29,460 nt of DNA from an uncultured Clostridia bacterium. GTDB taxonomy: Bacteria > Bacillota > Clostridia > JAAYHZ01. The translations under genes were made by a program, and so were the position numbers. Each line of letters starts with the position of its first letter. Positions within the stretch are counted from its first letter, which is position 1. Below the pieces are notes generated by a model. That model was given only the letters and a program-made list of their open reading frames with translations, did no database searches and was not told the origin of the DNA. Shown in pieces: positions 8,521-15,246 of this stretch. The DNA lies in assembly GCA_937894465.1 (NCBI GenBank), contig CALCRE010000212.1, positions 1 through 29,460 of the forward strand. The letters are read 5' to 3'.

Positions 8521-9377
8521 AGAAGAACCGTTTTGTATAGATCAGACCTTTTATGTTTTAACAAAGGCAGTTGCAGCATAATTTGATCTCTCATTGAAAA
8601 ATCTATTTCCAAAGTTTTTATGCAAGGTTTTTCATCAGCTTGAATTAAAACATCCCCCCAGGGACCGGTAATCATGGAATGGCCGTAAGCTATATAACTT
8701 GAATTCCGGTCCCGAGCGGGTGACACGGCAATGATAAACATTTGATTGTCCAAAGCACGACACTTTAACACCGTTTCCCAATGAGCAGGACCTGTGGTCA
8801 TGTTGAAGGCTGCAGGAAGGATCACCAAAGCGGTATCGTCTTGTGAAAGTACTCTGAAATATTCCGGAAAACGGATGTCATAGCAAACTGCCAGCCCGGT
8901 TTTGATTCCAAACAACTCGGTCATAGTAACCTTGTCACCGGGAGACAAAACATCGGATTCATGAAAAGAGATCCCGTTCCTTATATCAATATCAAACAAA
9001 TGCATTTTACGATGTTTTCCTACGATATCTCCTTTTTCATCCACCAGATACTGGGTATTATATATCTTGCCCATTGAAACTTCCGGAAGGGTTCCTGCCG
9101 CAACGGCAATCTCGTTTTTAGCCGCACATTCCCTTATGGAAGACAATGCATAACCTTTTTCTTCCGGTTCACAGTAGGCTTGAAACTTGGAATTGTCATA
9201 AGGGCAACAAAACATCTCCGGCAACACTGCCAACTTGGCACCAAGCTTTTTTGACTCTGTTATATATTCCAAAGTCCTTTGGACGTTTTGGACCTTGTCA
9301 TCCCCCACATTCATCTGGCAAAGAGACACACACAACGGATTCACCCTATATTGTTCATTCATGTTTTCACACACCAT
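8517..9377 (-). CDS. Carbon-nitrogen hydrolase (nitrilase superfamily, omega-amidase-like)
   Basis: Amidase of the nitrilase superfamily, 286 aa, cytoplasmic. The catalytic Glu-Lys-Cys triad is complete: Glu54 (LPEMF), Lys124 (HRKMHLFD) and Cys165 (CYDIRFPE). The segment FNMTTGPAHWETVLKCRAL matches the Nit2/omega-amidase branch, which hydrolyses alpha-ketoglutaramate and alpha-ketosuccinamate, so that is the likeliest role. Other short-chain amides cannot be excluded. An ATG at 9395 would add six residues, but it directly abuts a TATAAT box and has no ribosome site. AGGTGA (9388-9383) lies 5 nt before the ATG at 9377, so that is preferred. It lies between secF and recJ, where Clostridia usually have no such gene. 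Confidence 0.87.
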   Translation of the reverse strand: MVCENMNEQYRVNPLCVSLCQMNVGDDKVQNVQRTLEYITESKKLGAKLAVLPEMFCCPYDNSKFQAYCEPEEKGYALSSIRECAAKNEIAVAAGTLPEVSMGKIYNTQYLVDEKGDIVGKHRKMHLFDIDIRNGISFHESDVLSPGDKVTMTELFGIKTGLAVCYDIRFPEYFRVLSQDDTALVILPAAFNMTTGPAHWETVLKCRALDNQMFIIAVSPARDRNSSYIAYGHSMITGPWGDVLIQADEKPCIKTLEIDFSMRDQIMLQLPLLKHKRSDLYKTVLL

Positions 9378-9395
9378 ACGTTTCACCTGCTCCAT

Positions 9396-9401
9396 ATTAT
9401 A
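9396..9401 (-). promoter_or_regulatory. Possible -10 box of the amidase gene
   Basis: A perfect TATAAT on the minus strand lies just after the secDF terminator. The predicted start near 9389 would give a leader of only about 12 nt, beginning at the AGGTGA ribosome site. No -35 box is recognisable, so this is tentative. Confidence 0.35.
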
Positions 9402-9425
9402 TGTTTAAGGCGATACAAACGATCC

Positions 9426-9463
9426 AAAAGAAAAACACCGAGGTAACCCGGTGTTTTTCTTTT
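9426..9463 (-). terminator. Rho-independent terminator of secDF
   Basis: A perfect 15-bp inverted repeat (9426-9440 with 9449-9463, loop 8 nt) has a CACCG/CGGTG core. On the minus strand it ends in TTTTTCTTTT. It starts 10 nt after the secF stop codon and closes the secDF transcript. The A-rich outer arms would also allow termination from the other side. Confidence 0.88.
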
Positions 9464-9472
9464 CGTTCTATT

Positions 9473-10417
9473 TTATGCTTTACTTTTTGCAGTTTTATAT
9501 GCTTTTCTTTCCTGCCACATGTGCCATAACGGAATGGCGGTAAACAGTGTGGAATACGTTCCGCTGATCAAACCGATGATCAATGGTAATGTGAATTCCT
9601 TCAAGGACGCAATGTTGTTGATGGCAGCAAATACATAAACTACCGTGACGCACATGATCGTAGTCAATGAGGTGTTGATGGAACGTGACAAACTCTGATT
9701 CAAGCTCTTGTTCGCCAACTCCTTCAAATCCCCCTTGTATTTCTTACCACTGTTTTCCCTGATACGGTCATAAATGATAATGGTATCATTGACGGAATAT
9801 CCGATGATGGTCAATATTGCCGCAACGAAGGATTCGTTGATGGGTATTTTGAATAGGGCATACACACCGATCATAACCAAAACGTCATGGATTAATGCTA
9901 CTATTGCAAATACTGCAGCAGCCAGTCCGTTAATTTTGCTATAACGGAGCCATACATAAACGGTGATCAAAAGCAATGATATGATGATGGCTAGTATTGC
10001 CTTGTTTCTCATTTCCACACCGATAAAAGGCTCTACGCTTTGAACCTGGGATTCGGCATTTTCGGAAACATTGAATTCGGTTCTTAGAATCTCATATGCT
10101 TTGTTCAGCTCAGCATCAGTCAACGTCTCGTTTTTCGAAACTCTTAACGTTAACAGATTGATAGACCCCGCTTCGTCATCAGGATTATATGTTTGTGCCT
10201 TTTGGGCGACTATGCTTTTGTTGAATTCATCTCTCAAACGTGATTCAATGTCATTCGGCTCAAATGTGTCGTCCGGCATTACGATACTGAGAATGGTACC
10301 GCCTTCGAATTGAATATCCCATTGAAACCCGTTAATAATTGCGGCCAGAAGACCAGCTGCGATGACAACGATGGATATTATGAAGAATATTCTTCGGTTA
10401 CTGATAAAATCTATCAT
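9473..10417 (-). CDS. secF: Protein translocase subunit SecF
   Basis: Membrane subunit of SecDF, which uses the proton gradient to assist Sec-dependent export at the SecYEG channel. 314 aa, full length. It has an N-terminal transmembrane segment (about 10-29), an external domain (about 30-130) including WDIQFEGGT, then about five membrane segments from residue 135 on. The conserved GYSVNDTIIIYDRIREN motif of the fourth membrane region is intact. Its ATG overlaps the secD stop by 4 bases (ATGA type), so the two are translationally coupled. A strong terminator follows the stop. Confidence 0.96.
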   Translation of the reverse strand: MIDFISNRRIFFIISIVVIAAGLLAAIINGFQWDIQFEGGTILSIVMPDDTFEPNDIESRLRDEFNKSIVAQKAQTYNPDDEAGSINLLTLRVSKNETLTDAELNKAYEILRTEFNVSENAESQVQSVEPFIGVEMRNKAILAIIISLLLITVYVWLRYSKINGLAAAVFAIVALIHDVLVMIGVYALFKIPINESFVAAILTIIGYSVNDTIIIYDRIRENSGKKYKGDLKELANKSLNQSLSRSINTSLTTIMCVTVVYVFAAINNIASLKEFTLPLIIGLISGTYSTLFTAIPLWHMWQERKAYKTAKSKA

Positions 10418-11730
10418 TCCAGCACCTCCTTCGCTGCACCGTACAAACGTCTGTCCTTGCTGAATTTCATCTTGCTTACATTCACGATTAACGCCTTGCT
10501 CATAACAACTGAAGAGATGAAACTAAGGACAATACCATATGTGAGGGTGACTGCAAATCCTTTGATAACGCCTGTCCCCATGACGTACAACACAACAGCC
10601 GTGATCAATGTTGTGACGTTTCCGTCCAAAATGGATGTGAAGGCTCTCTTAAAACCACCTTCTATGGAAGCTTTCAAAGTTTTGCCGGCAGTAAGTTCTT
10701 CCTTTATTCTTTCGTTAATGATGACATTGGCATCCACACCCATACCCATCGTCAGTATGATACCTGCGATACCGGGTAATGTCAGAGTGATTCCTGCCGT
10801 TGCCATAACAACAAGTAATGAAGTTACAAGAAACAAAAGGGCGATAGCAGCCATTAAACCGGGCAGACGATAATATATGGTCATGAATAGGAATATCAAT
10901 ATAAATGCGATAATTCCCGCTTGAATCGAGATTTTTAATGCACTTTCACCCAATGTGGGTGTAATGGAGTTGATTTCTTTAGGAATCAACTTGAAGGGCA
11001 ATGCACCGGAGCGGATGGTTGCAGCTAAATCCGCAGCACCTTTTGCATCAAAGCTTCCGGTGATGTATGCTTGACCGTCAGTAATGGTGTCATTAACCTC
11101 GGGAGCAGTGATCAATACATCATCCAGGAAAATGGCAATTTTTTGTTGTCTCATTCTTGCTGTTGCTTCAGCAAACTTTTGTGCACCTTCCGAAGTCATG
11201 TCAAGTGTGACAACCGGTCTTCCTTCCACCGCACCGATCTGCGCATCTGCGATTTCGGTTCCTTGCACAACGATTTTACCGGTGGGTAAGTATTTCTTAC
11301 GCGTATTTGTTGCGTCCATATAGCCTTCGAACAATTCCTCGTCCACTTCTTGAAATGTCAAGTAAGCCGTTTTTCCCAACTCATCGATTACTTTTTGAGG
11401 GTTGGTATCTTGTCCGGCTGTATAAGGAATTTCCACCACAATACGTTTATTTTCGCTATCCGGAGCGATGTTCATATCATAAACACCTTTTCCGTTTAAA
11501 CGGTTTTCTATAATAGTTACCGCCGATTCCAACTGTTGCGTTGTGATTGAATTCAAATCATCAGTATCGGGATACAACGTCGTTGATATACCACCGCGAA
11601 TATCGATACCTGTTCTCATTTCGTTGACACCTTTGATCCCTAGTGCAGATAACCCTGCCAAGGCCAAATAGCAAAACAAACCAATAATCAGGAGTATGGC
11701 GCAGAATTTCCATATATAACTTCTGCTCAT
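10414..11730 (-). CDS. secD: Protein translocase subunit SecD
   Basis: Larger membrane subunit of SecDF. 438 aa, the short form without the large P1 head domain of Proteobacteria. It has an N-terminal membrane anchor (about 7-29), the signature RTGIDIRGGISTTLYP after it, an extracytoplasmic domain to about residue 265, and a C-terminal block of about five helices containing GMGVDANVIINERIKEE. Ribosome site AGGGGG lies 11 nt before the ATG. It is transcribed with secF from the promoter at 11786-11814. Separate SecD and SecF, rather than a fused SecDF, is the usual clostridial state. Confidence 0.96.
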   Translation of the reverse strand: MSRSYIWKFCAILLIIGLFCYLALAGLSALGIKGVNEMRTGIDIRGGISTTLYPDTDDLNSITTQQLESAVTIIENRLNGKGVYDMNIAPDSENKRIVVEIPYTAGQDTNPQKVIDELGKTAYLTFQEVDEELFEGYMDATNTRKKYLPTGKIVVQGTEIADAQIGAVEGRPVVTLDMTSEGAQKFAEATARMRQQKIAIFLDDVLITAPEVNDTITDGQAYITGSFDAKGAADLAATIRSGALPFKLIPKEINSITPTLGESALKISIQAGIIAFILIFLFMTIYYRLPGLMAAIALLFLVTSLLVVMATAGITLTLPGIAGIILTMGMGVDANVIINERIKEELTAGKTLKASIEGGFKRAFTSILDGNVTTLITAVVLYVMGTGVIKGFAVTLTYGIVLSFISSVVMSKALIVNVSKMKFSKDRRLYGAAKEVLE

Positions 11731-11785
11731 GTTAAGGTATTCCCCCTATCTGTTTTTAATATTTTCAGTGAAACTAATACACTAG

Positions 11786-11814
11786 ATTATAGTCTCATTT
11801 ACAAATGACGTCAA
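11786..11814 (-). promoter_or_regulatory. Sigma-A promoter of secDF
   Basis: On the minus strand TTGACG (11809-11814), a 17-bp spacer and TATAAT (11786-11791) form a near-consensus promoter. The predicted start near 11779 gives a leader of about 48 nt to secD. This separates secDF from the HD gene upstream. Confidence 0.75.
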
Positions 11815-11849
11815 TAAGTTAAATTTTTATTGACTAACCGTTAACCTGC

Positions 11850-12503
11850 TTACAGTAATCTGTTTTCGTTAATGACCAGGTTAAAATCCAATTTCAAAAA
11901 TTCAGCAGCCCGTCTACACAAAGACATCCTACCTAAAAATATTTCAAAGTAATCCATCACAGGACTGATATCGGTATCGATTTGAAGGGATAATGTCGCC
12001 TTTTGATCACTGACATCGATGGAAGATTTGTATACGGCATAGTTTACACGATCATGAATATCAAAAGATGCAGGATCCTGGTTTCTTACCCTGCTCCTGT
12101 GAACATCGGATTTGTCCGCTAAAATTAACGCCGCTGAAATATTACTGACTGGAGCTCCGTATGTTTCGTCATGGTTGCCGATGGCAGACATGATTTGCGC
12201 TGCTTCAGAGATATTCATTTTCATTCTCGTTAAAATTGTGTAAGCTAAGATAGCGCCCGAATTTTCGTGATCTTGTCTGTTGACTGCATTTCCGATATCA
12301 TGCATAAAACCGGCAATCTTCGCTAGCTCCACTTGCCTTTCATCATAACCTAAAATGGTTAGAATGTTCCCTGCATTTTCTGCTACAACCGTTACATGCC
12401 TTAGGTTGTGTTCGGTGTAGCCTCTTAATTTTAATTGTAAGTCACCTTGTTGAATTAAAGACTTAATTTCCTCCGAGGTTTTTACATCCGCAAAAGTTAC
12501 CAT
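11850..12503 (-). CDS. HD-domain protein (predicted metal-dependent phosphohydrolase)
   Basis: 217-aa soluble protein with an HD-superfamily core. Probable metal ligands are His36 (LRHVT), His68-Asp69 (FMHDIGN), His79 (DHENSG), His111 (GNHDE) and Asp130 (LADKSD). Such domains hydrolyse phosphoester bonds of nucleotides or cyclic dinucleotides, but the substrate here is unknown. The motif set is complete, so activity is expected. A homologous HD protein is commonly found between the SCIFF genes and secDF in Clostridia, which matches its position here. AAGGA lies about 8 nt before the ATG. No own promoter is clear; a hairpin separates it from scfA upstream. Confidence 0.82.
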   Translation of the reverse strand: MVTFADVKTSEEIKSLIQQGDLQLKLRGYTEHNLRHVTVVAENAGNILTILGYDERQVELAKIAGFMHDIGNAVNRQDHENSGAILAYTILTRMKMNISEAAQIMSAIGNHDETYGAPVSNISAALILADKSDVHRSRVRNQDPASFDIHDRVNYAVYKSSIDVSDQKATLSLQIDTDISPVMDYFEIFLGRMSLCRRAAEFLKLDFNLVINENRLL

Positions 12504-12535
12504 ATTTCTTTTCCTTTTTACTCGTTATTCATGCA

Positions 12536-12563
12536 AAAAGTGAAAGATATATCTTTCACTTTT
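12536..12563 (-). terminator. 28-bp perfect palindrome, probable terminator of scfA
   Basis: The 28-nt sequence is its own reverse complement, with half-site AAAAGTGAAAGATA. On the minus strand it follows the scfA stop by about 34 nt and ends in TTTTTG. The stem is AT-rich, and outer bases TGCA extend it with one bulge. It is most likely a terminator of the small scfA transcript; a regulator-binding palindrome upstream of the HD gene is an alternative. Confidence 0.6.
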
Positions 12564-12597
12564 GCATAAATAGTCGTTGACAATTTATGTACTGTTC

Positions 12598-12732
12598 TTA
12601 CTTTTCACATTTTTGGTTTGCAACGGTACACGAGGTCTTGCATGCGGATTGGCAAGATGCTTGGCATTCTCCACATCCGGTGTTTTTTCCACTCTTAATG
12701 GTTGCACTGGCAATCGTCTTTATATGTTTCAT
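12598..12732 (-). CDS. scfA: SCIFF peptide precursor (six-cysteine ranthipeptide)
   Basis: 44-residue ribosomally made peptide precursor. Translation begins MKHIKTIASATIKSG and continues through NTGCGECQASCQSACKTSC to TVANQKCEK. Six cysteines lie at 20, 23, 27, 31, 35 and 42, and CGECQ.SCQSACKTSCTVANQKCE is the SCIFF signature known from nearly all Clostridia. In studied members a radical-SAM maturase links a cysteine to a threonine five residues on; the equivalent pair here would be Cys31 and Thr36, both present. The function of the mature peptide is unknown. GGAGG lies 7 nt before the ATG, with a consensus promoter upstream and a palindrome after. The maturase gene usually found next to it is not in this window. 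Confidence 0.95.
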   Translation of the reverse strand: MKHIKTIASATIKSGKNTGCGECQASCQSACKTSCTVANQKCEK

Positions 12733-12769
12733 TATAGATCCTCCAAAAAAACTATATGTAATCTGCGTT

Positions 12770-12798
12770 ATTATAACATATGGAAATTGTAATGTAAA
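12770..12798 (-). promoter_or_regulatory. Sigma-A promoter of scfA
   Basis: On the minus strand TTTACA (12793-12798), a 17-bp spacer and TATAAT (12770-12775) form a strong promoter. The predicted start near 12763 gives a leader of about 30 nt. Together with the palindrome at 12536-12563 this makes scfA a one-gene transcript. Confidence 0.72.
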
Positions 12799-12852
12799 TA
12801 TCTGTTTTCGGCCTTCAAAATCACCCGAACAGCCAAAACAGCAATTCTTGTT

Positions 12853-12895
12853 TTTACATAAACAAAATTATATAATATATATTATGCTATATAAT
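12853..12895 (+). promoter_or_regulatory. AT-rich promoter region of the membrane-protein gene
   Basis: TTTACA (12853-12858) with a 17-bp spacer faces TATATA (12876-12881), and further TATAAT boxes occur at 12871 and 12890. The tract is almost pure A/T, so several overlapping promoters are possible and the exact one cannot be chosen by eye. Confidence 0.4.
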
Positions 12896-12921
12896 ATATA
12901 TGTTTTTAAGGGGTAAAATTA

Positions 12922-13656
12922 TTGAATATAAAACATTTAAATCTTCGTAAGCAATATAAGGTTCGGTCTATATTTCGCATTTTGGTGTTGTGCTATACCA
13001 TTATCATGATGTATTTTGTCAATCCGCACAGTTTGTCTGTCTTGGATGGGTATAATTTTTTCCGAGGTTTTTCATGGTTACATGTAATATGGATGATTGC
13101 AGTTGTAAGCATGCTTCTTCAAGTTATACCTACAAAAGGACTTTTTTCAATTGGTTCCACCAAGCACTTTAAAGTCTTTTTTAAGTCCACGAAGAGAATA
13201 CCGACGAAAGAAGAATTTAAAGCATTATTCAAAAAAGGTAGCTTAAATGCATTAAAGATGTTAGTCATTTGGATTGCATTGATTGCAGTAATCGGTATTT
13301 TATGGGCAAAAGACATTTTGGCCGAAAGAGAACTATTACTGATCTCTGTGGTGTTTTATGTGCTCGACCTATTGTTTGTACTCTATTGGTGTCCGATCAG
13401 AGCTTGGATTTTAAAAAACAGGTGCTGTTCCACTTGTCGCATATTTAACTGGGATCATATGATGATGTTCTCCCCTCTCATATTTATAAAAGGGTTCTTT
13501 TCAATCAGCTTGTTTGCTATGTCTATCGTGAACTTCTTGGTGTGGGAAATCCGTTTTTTCTTGTATCCCGAAAGATTTTTCGAAGAAACAAATGCTCTTT
13601 TACAATGTCATAATTGTAAAGACAAGCTTTGTGGGAATATAAATCACACTGTATAA
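12922..13656 (+). CDS. Cysteine-rich integral membrane protein, unknown function
   Basis: 244-aa predicted inner-membrane protein with about five helices (near 17-33, 52-69, 112-129, 137-156 and 186-208). A basic stretch (about 80-106) lies between helices 2 and 3. Two cysteine clusters stand out: Cys168, Cys169 and Cys172 (RCCSTCRIFNWDHMM) before the last helix, and Cys229, Cys232 and Cys237 (CHNCKDKLC) at the C terminus. They look like a metal or redox site. I believe similar proteins occur in other Firmicutes but know no function. The start is TTG, supported by AAGGGG 8 nt upstream. It is divergent from scfA and separated from it by 189 nt. Confidence 0.75.
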   Translation: MNIKHLNLRKQYKVRSIFRILVLCYTIIMMYFVNPHSLSVLDGYNFFRGFSWLHVIWMIAVVSMLLQVIPTKGLFSIGSTKHFKVFFKSTKRIPTKEEFKALFKKGSLNALKMLVIWIALIAVIGILWAKDILAERELLLISVVFYVLDLLFVLYWCPIRAWILKNRCCSTCRIFNWDHMMMFSPLIFIKGFFSISLFAMSIVNFLVWEIRFFLYPERFFEETNALLQCHNCKDKLCGNINHTV

Positions 13657-13679
13657 CAGATAAAAAATATTTTTAGGGG

Positions 13680-13708
13680 TTTACTTTGGTAAAAAGATGT
13701 GCTATAAT
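13680..13708 (+). promoter_or_regulatory. Promoter of tRNA-Pro
   Basis: TTTACT (13680-13685), a 17-bp spacer and TATAAT (13703-13708) with an extended -10 TGC just before it. The predicted start near 13715 is a few bases before the tRNA 5' end at 13721, as expected for a single tRNA gene. Confidence 0.7.
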
Positions 13709-13720
13709 CAAAAACGCTGA

Positions 13721-13797
13721 CGGGGTGTGGCTCAGTTTGGTAGAGCACTTGACTGGGGGTCAAGGGGCCGGAGGTTCAAATCCTCTCACTCCGACCA
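13721..13797 (+). tRNA. tRNA-Pro (anticodon GGG)
   Basis: 77 nt including an encoded CCA. The acceptor stem CGGGGTG/CACTCCG closes with one G-T pair. The D-arm is GCTC...GAGC. The anticodon stem CTTGA/TCAAG (13748-13752, 13760-13764) encloses the loop CTGGGGG, giving anticodon GGG at 13755-13757. The T-arm is GGAGG-TTCAAAT-CCTCT. It reads CCC and CCU proline codons. It stands alone with its own promoter and terminator. Confidence 0.96.
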
Positions 13798-13804
13798 TGA
13801 TTCA

Positions 13805-13846
13805 GCAAAGAAGTCGATTATAGCAATATGATCGACTTCTTTTGCA
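13805..13846 (+). terminator. Terminator of tRNA-Pro
   Basis: AAAGAAGTCGAT (13807-13818) pairs with ATCGACTTCTTT (13831-13842), a 12-bp stem with a 12-nt loop ending in a T-rich run. Outer GC bases extend it with one bulge. It lies 7 nt after the tRNA 3' end. Confidence 0.82.
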
Positions 13847-13875
13847 TTTAATACATAGCAGTGAGGTTCTTCGTA

Positions 13876-14445
13876 ATGAAAACAGCAGCTTTTATTGATT
13901 TTCAAGGGACCATAGGCGGCAAAGGAACGGATGACATAACATCTCTTGATTTATTCCCCTTCTCCGGTAAAGCCATTAGACGTTTAAATGACAACGACAT
14001 TTTAGTGATCGGTATAACAAATCAGTCACATATATCAAAAGGTGAACTTTCATGGGATGCATACTATAAAAAGCTAAACTTCCTGAAAAAAGAGCTACAT
14101 CTACAAAAGGCACGTTTTGATGCCGTTTATTGCTGTCCTCATACAAGAAACGATCGTTGCAACTGTAAGAAGCCACTCACCGGGATGATCGATTCTGCCT
14201 GTTCAGTTTTTGATATTGACCTTAAGAACTCGTATGTAATCGGTGATATGGGAATGAGTGATATGGTTCTAGCGAATAATATCGGTGCAATGGGGATTCT
14301 GGTTTTAACCGGTGTCGGTAAGGGAAGCCTTCATGAATATCGTCATACATGGAAAGACGTAGAACCATACTATATAGCCGAGAATCTATATTGCGCCGTT
14401 GAAAAAATAATGGATGATATAAAAAACAGAGAAACACCGGTTTAG
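13876..14445 (+). CDS. HAD-IIIA phosphatase-like protein (GmhB/HisB-N type), altered active site
   Basis: 189-aa HAD-superfamily protein of the D,D-heptose-bisphosphate/histidinol-phosphate phosphatase group. The zinc ligands CPH...CNC (Cys87, His89, Cys95, Cys97), motif II Thr48 (GITNQS), Lys98 and motif IV Asp124/Asp129 (IGDMGMSD) are present. Motif I, normally DxDG(T/V), here reads DFQGT: nucleophile Asp8 is kept but the general acid/base Asp is Gln10. This should cut phosphatase turnover strongly, so it may be a slow enzyme, a binding protein or one with another activity. A GTG at 13861 is possible, but GAGG lies 9 nt before the ATG at 13876 and the family starts MKxAxFxD. It follows the tRNA terminator; its promoter is not clear. 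Confidence 0.78.
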   Translation: MKTAAFIDFQGTIGGKGTDDITSLDLFPFSGKAIRRLNDNDILVIGITNQSHISKGELSWDAYYKKLNFLKKELHLQKARFDAVYCCPHTRNDRCNCKKPLTGMIDSACSVFDIDLKNSYVIGDMGMSDMVLANNIGAMGILVLTGVGKGSLHEYRHTWKDVEPYYIAENLYCAVEKIMDDIKNRETPV

Positions 14446-14503
14446 TATAATTTCCTCATAATAATCCAATAATATACCTAATATTTAATATTGAGGTTAA
14501 TTT

Positions 14504-15235
14504 ATGAAACTGTTAAAGAAATGGTGGTTTTGGGTTATAGCAGTCGTTCTTCTTTTCATTATTTTCTCAATCACCGGGAATAAAGATAATGGCAACTTAA
14601 ATCCGGATAATACTGATGTCACAACAAAACAAACAACGGTAACAACAACTGTAAAACAAACCGAAACAACAACGGAAACCGTCACTGTTGTAACAACTGA
14701 AACGACAACCCCGGCACAAACCACACCGGCCGAATCGATCGTCTCCTCTTACAAGGAAGGTACCTATAAAGTCGGGTCGGATATCGCTGCAGGCGAATAC
14801 AAAGTATTCTCTGACAATGACATAATCGATGCTTACGTTGAAGTAGCTAAGGATTCTACATCCACATTAGATAGTATTTCAGCCAATGCGTTGTTTAAAA
14901 CTTTCATCTACGTCACTGTTTCAAACGGTCAATATTTAAAGCTGAGAGATTGTTACGCCGTCCCCTCTGCAGATGCCCCTAAGTTTACACCGGAAGAAGG
15001 CGTGTATGCAGACGGAATGTATAAAGTAGGTGCAGACATACCGGAAGGTGAGTACAAGGTGAAATTGAACGAAAAAGCTTTGCTGGATGTAGGTTATGTG
15101 GAAGTCGCCCGGGACAGCACATTAACATTAGAAAGCATCTTGTCCAATGAAATTTTTGAAAACACAACATATATCACAGTAAAAGACGGACAATACCTGT
15201 CTTTACGAGATGCGATCATAGAGAATCATGATTAA
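14504..15235 (+). CDS. Membrane-anchored surface protein with two tandem domains
   Basis: 243-aa protein: a short cationic N terminus, one hydrophobic helix (about 7-23, WWFWVIAVVLLFIIFSI), a Thr-rich linker (about 39-75), then two copies of a roughly 65-residue domain (86-150 and 171-237). Both copies contain (T/M)YKVG(S/A)DI..GEYKV, YVEVA(K/R)DST.TL(D/E)SI and GQYL.LRD. There is no lipobox cysteine or sortase motif, so it is probably anchored by the uncleaved helix with the repeats outside. The YxVGxDIxxGEY pattern occurs in surface proteins of other Gram-positives, but no function is known to me. GAGG lies about 8 nt before the ATG. It converges on the next gene with an 11-nt gap and no clear terminator. 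Confidence 0.78.
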   Translation: MKLLKKWWFWVIAVVLLFIIFSITGNKDNGNLNPDNTDVTTKQTTVTTTVKQTETTTETVTVVTTETTTPAQTTPAESIVSSYKEGTYKVGSDIAAGEYKVFSDNDIIDAYVEVAKDSTSTLDSISANALFKTFIYVTVSNGQYLKLRDCYAVPSADAPKFTPEEGVYADGMYKVGADIPEGEYKVKLNEKALLDVGYVEVARDSTLTLESILSNEIFENTTYITVKDGQYLSLRDAIIENHD

Positions 15236-15246
15236 GAGTCAGATTG

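Noticed and set aside
12577..12916. Two overlapping plus-strand open frames of 71 and 109 codons
   Set aside because: They lie antisense to scfA and its promoter, have no ribosome site, and the minus-strand SCIFF peptide explains the sequence.
13660..13676. TAAAAAATATTTTTA palindrome after the membrane-protein gene as a terminator
   Set aside because: All A/T, so the stem is too weak to call; it may simply be AT-rich sequence before the tRNA promoter.
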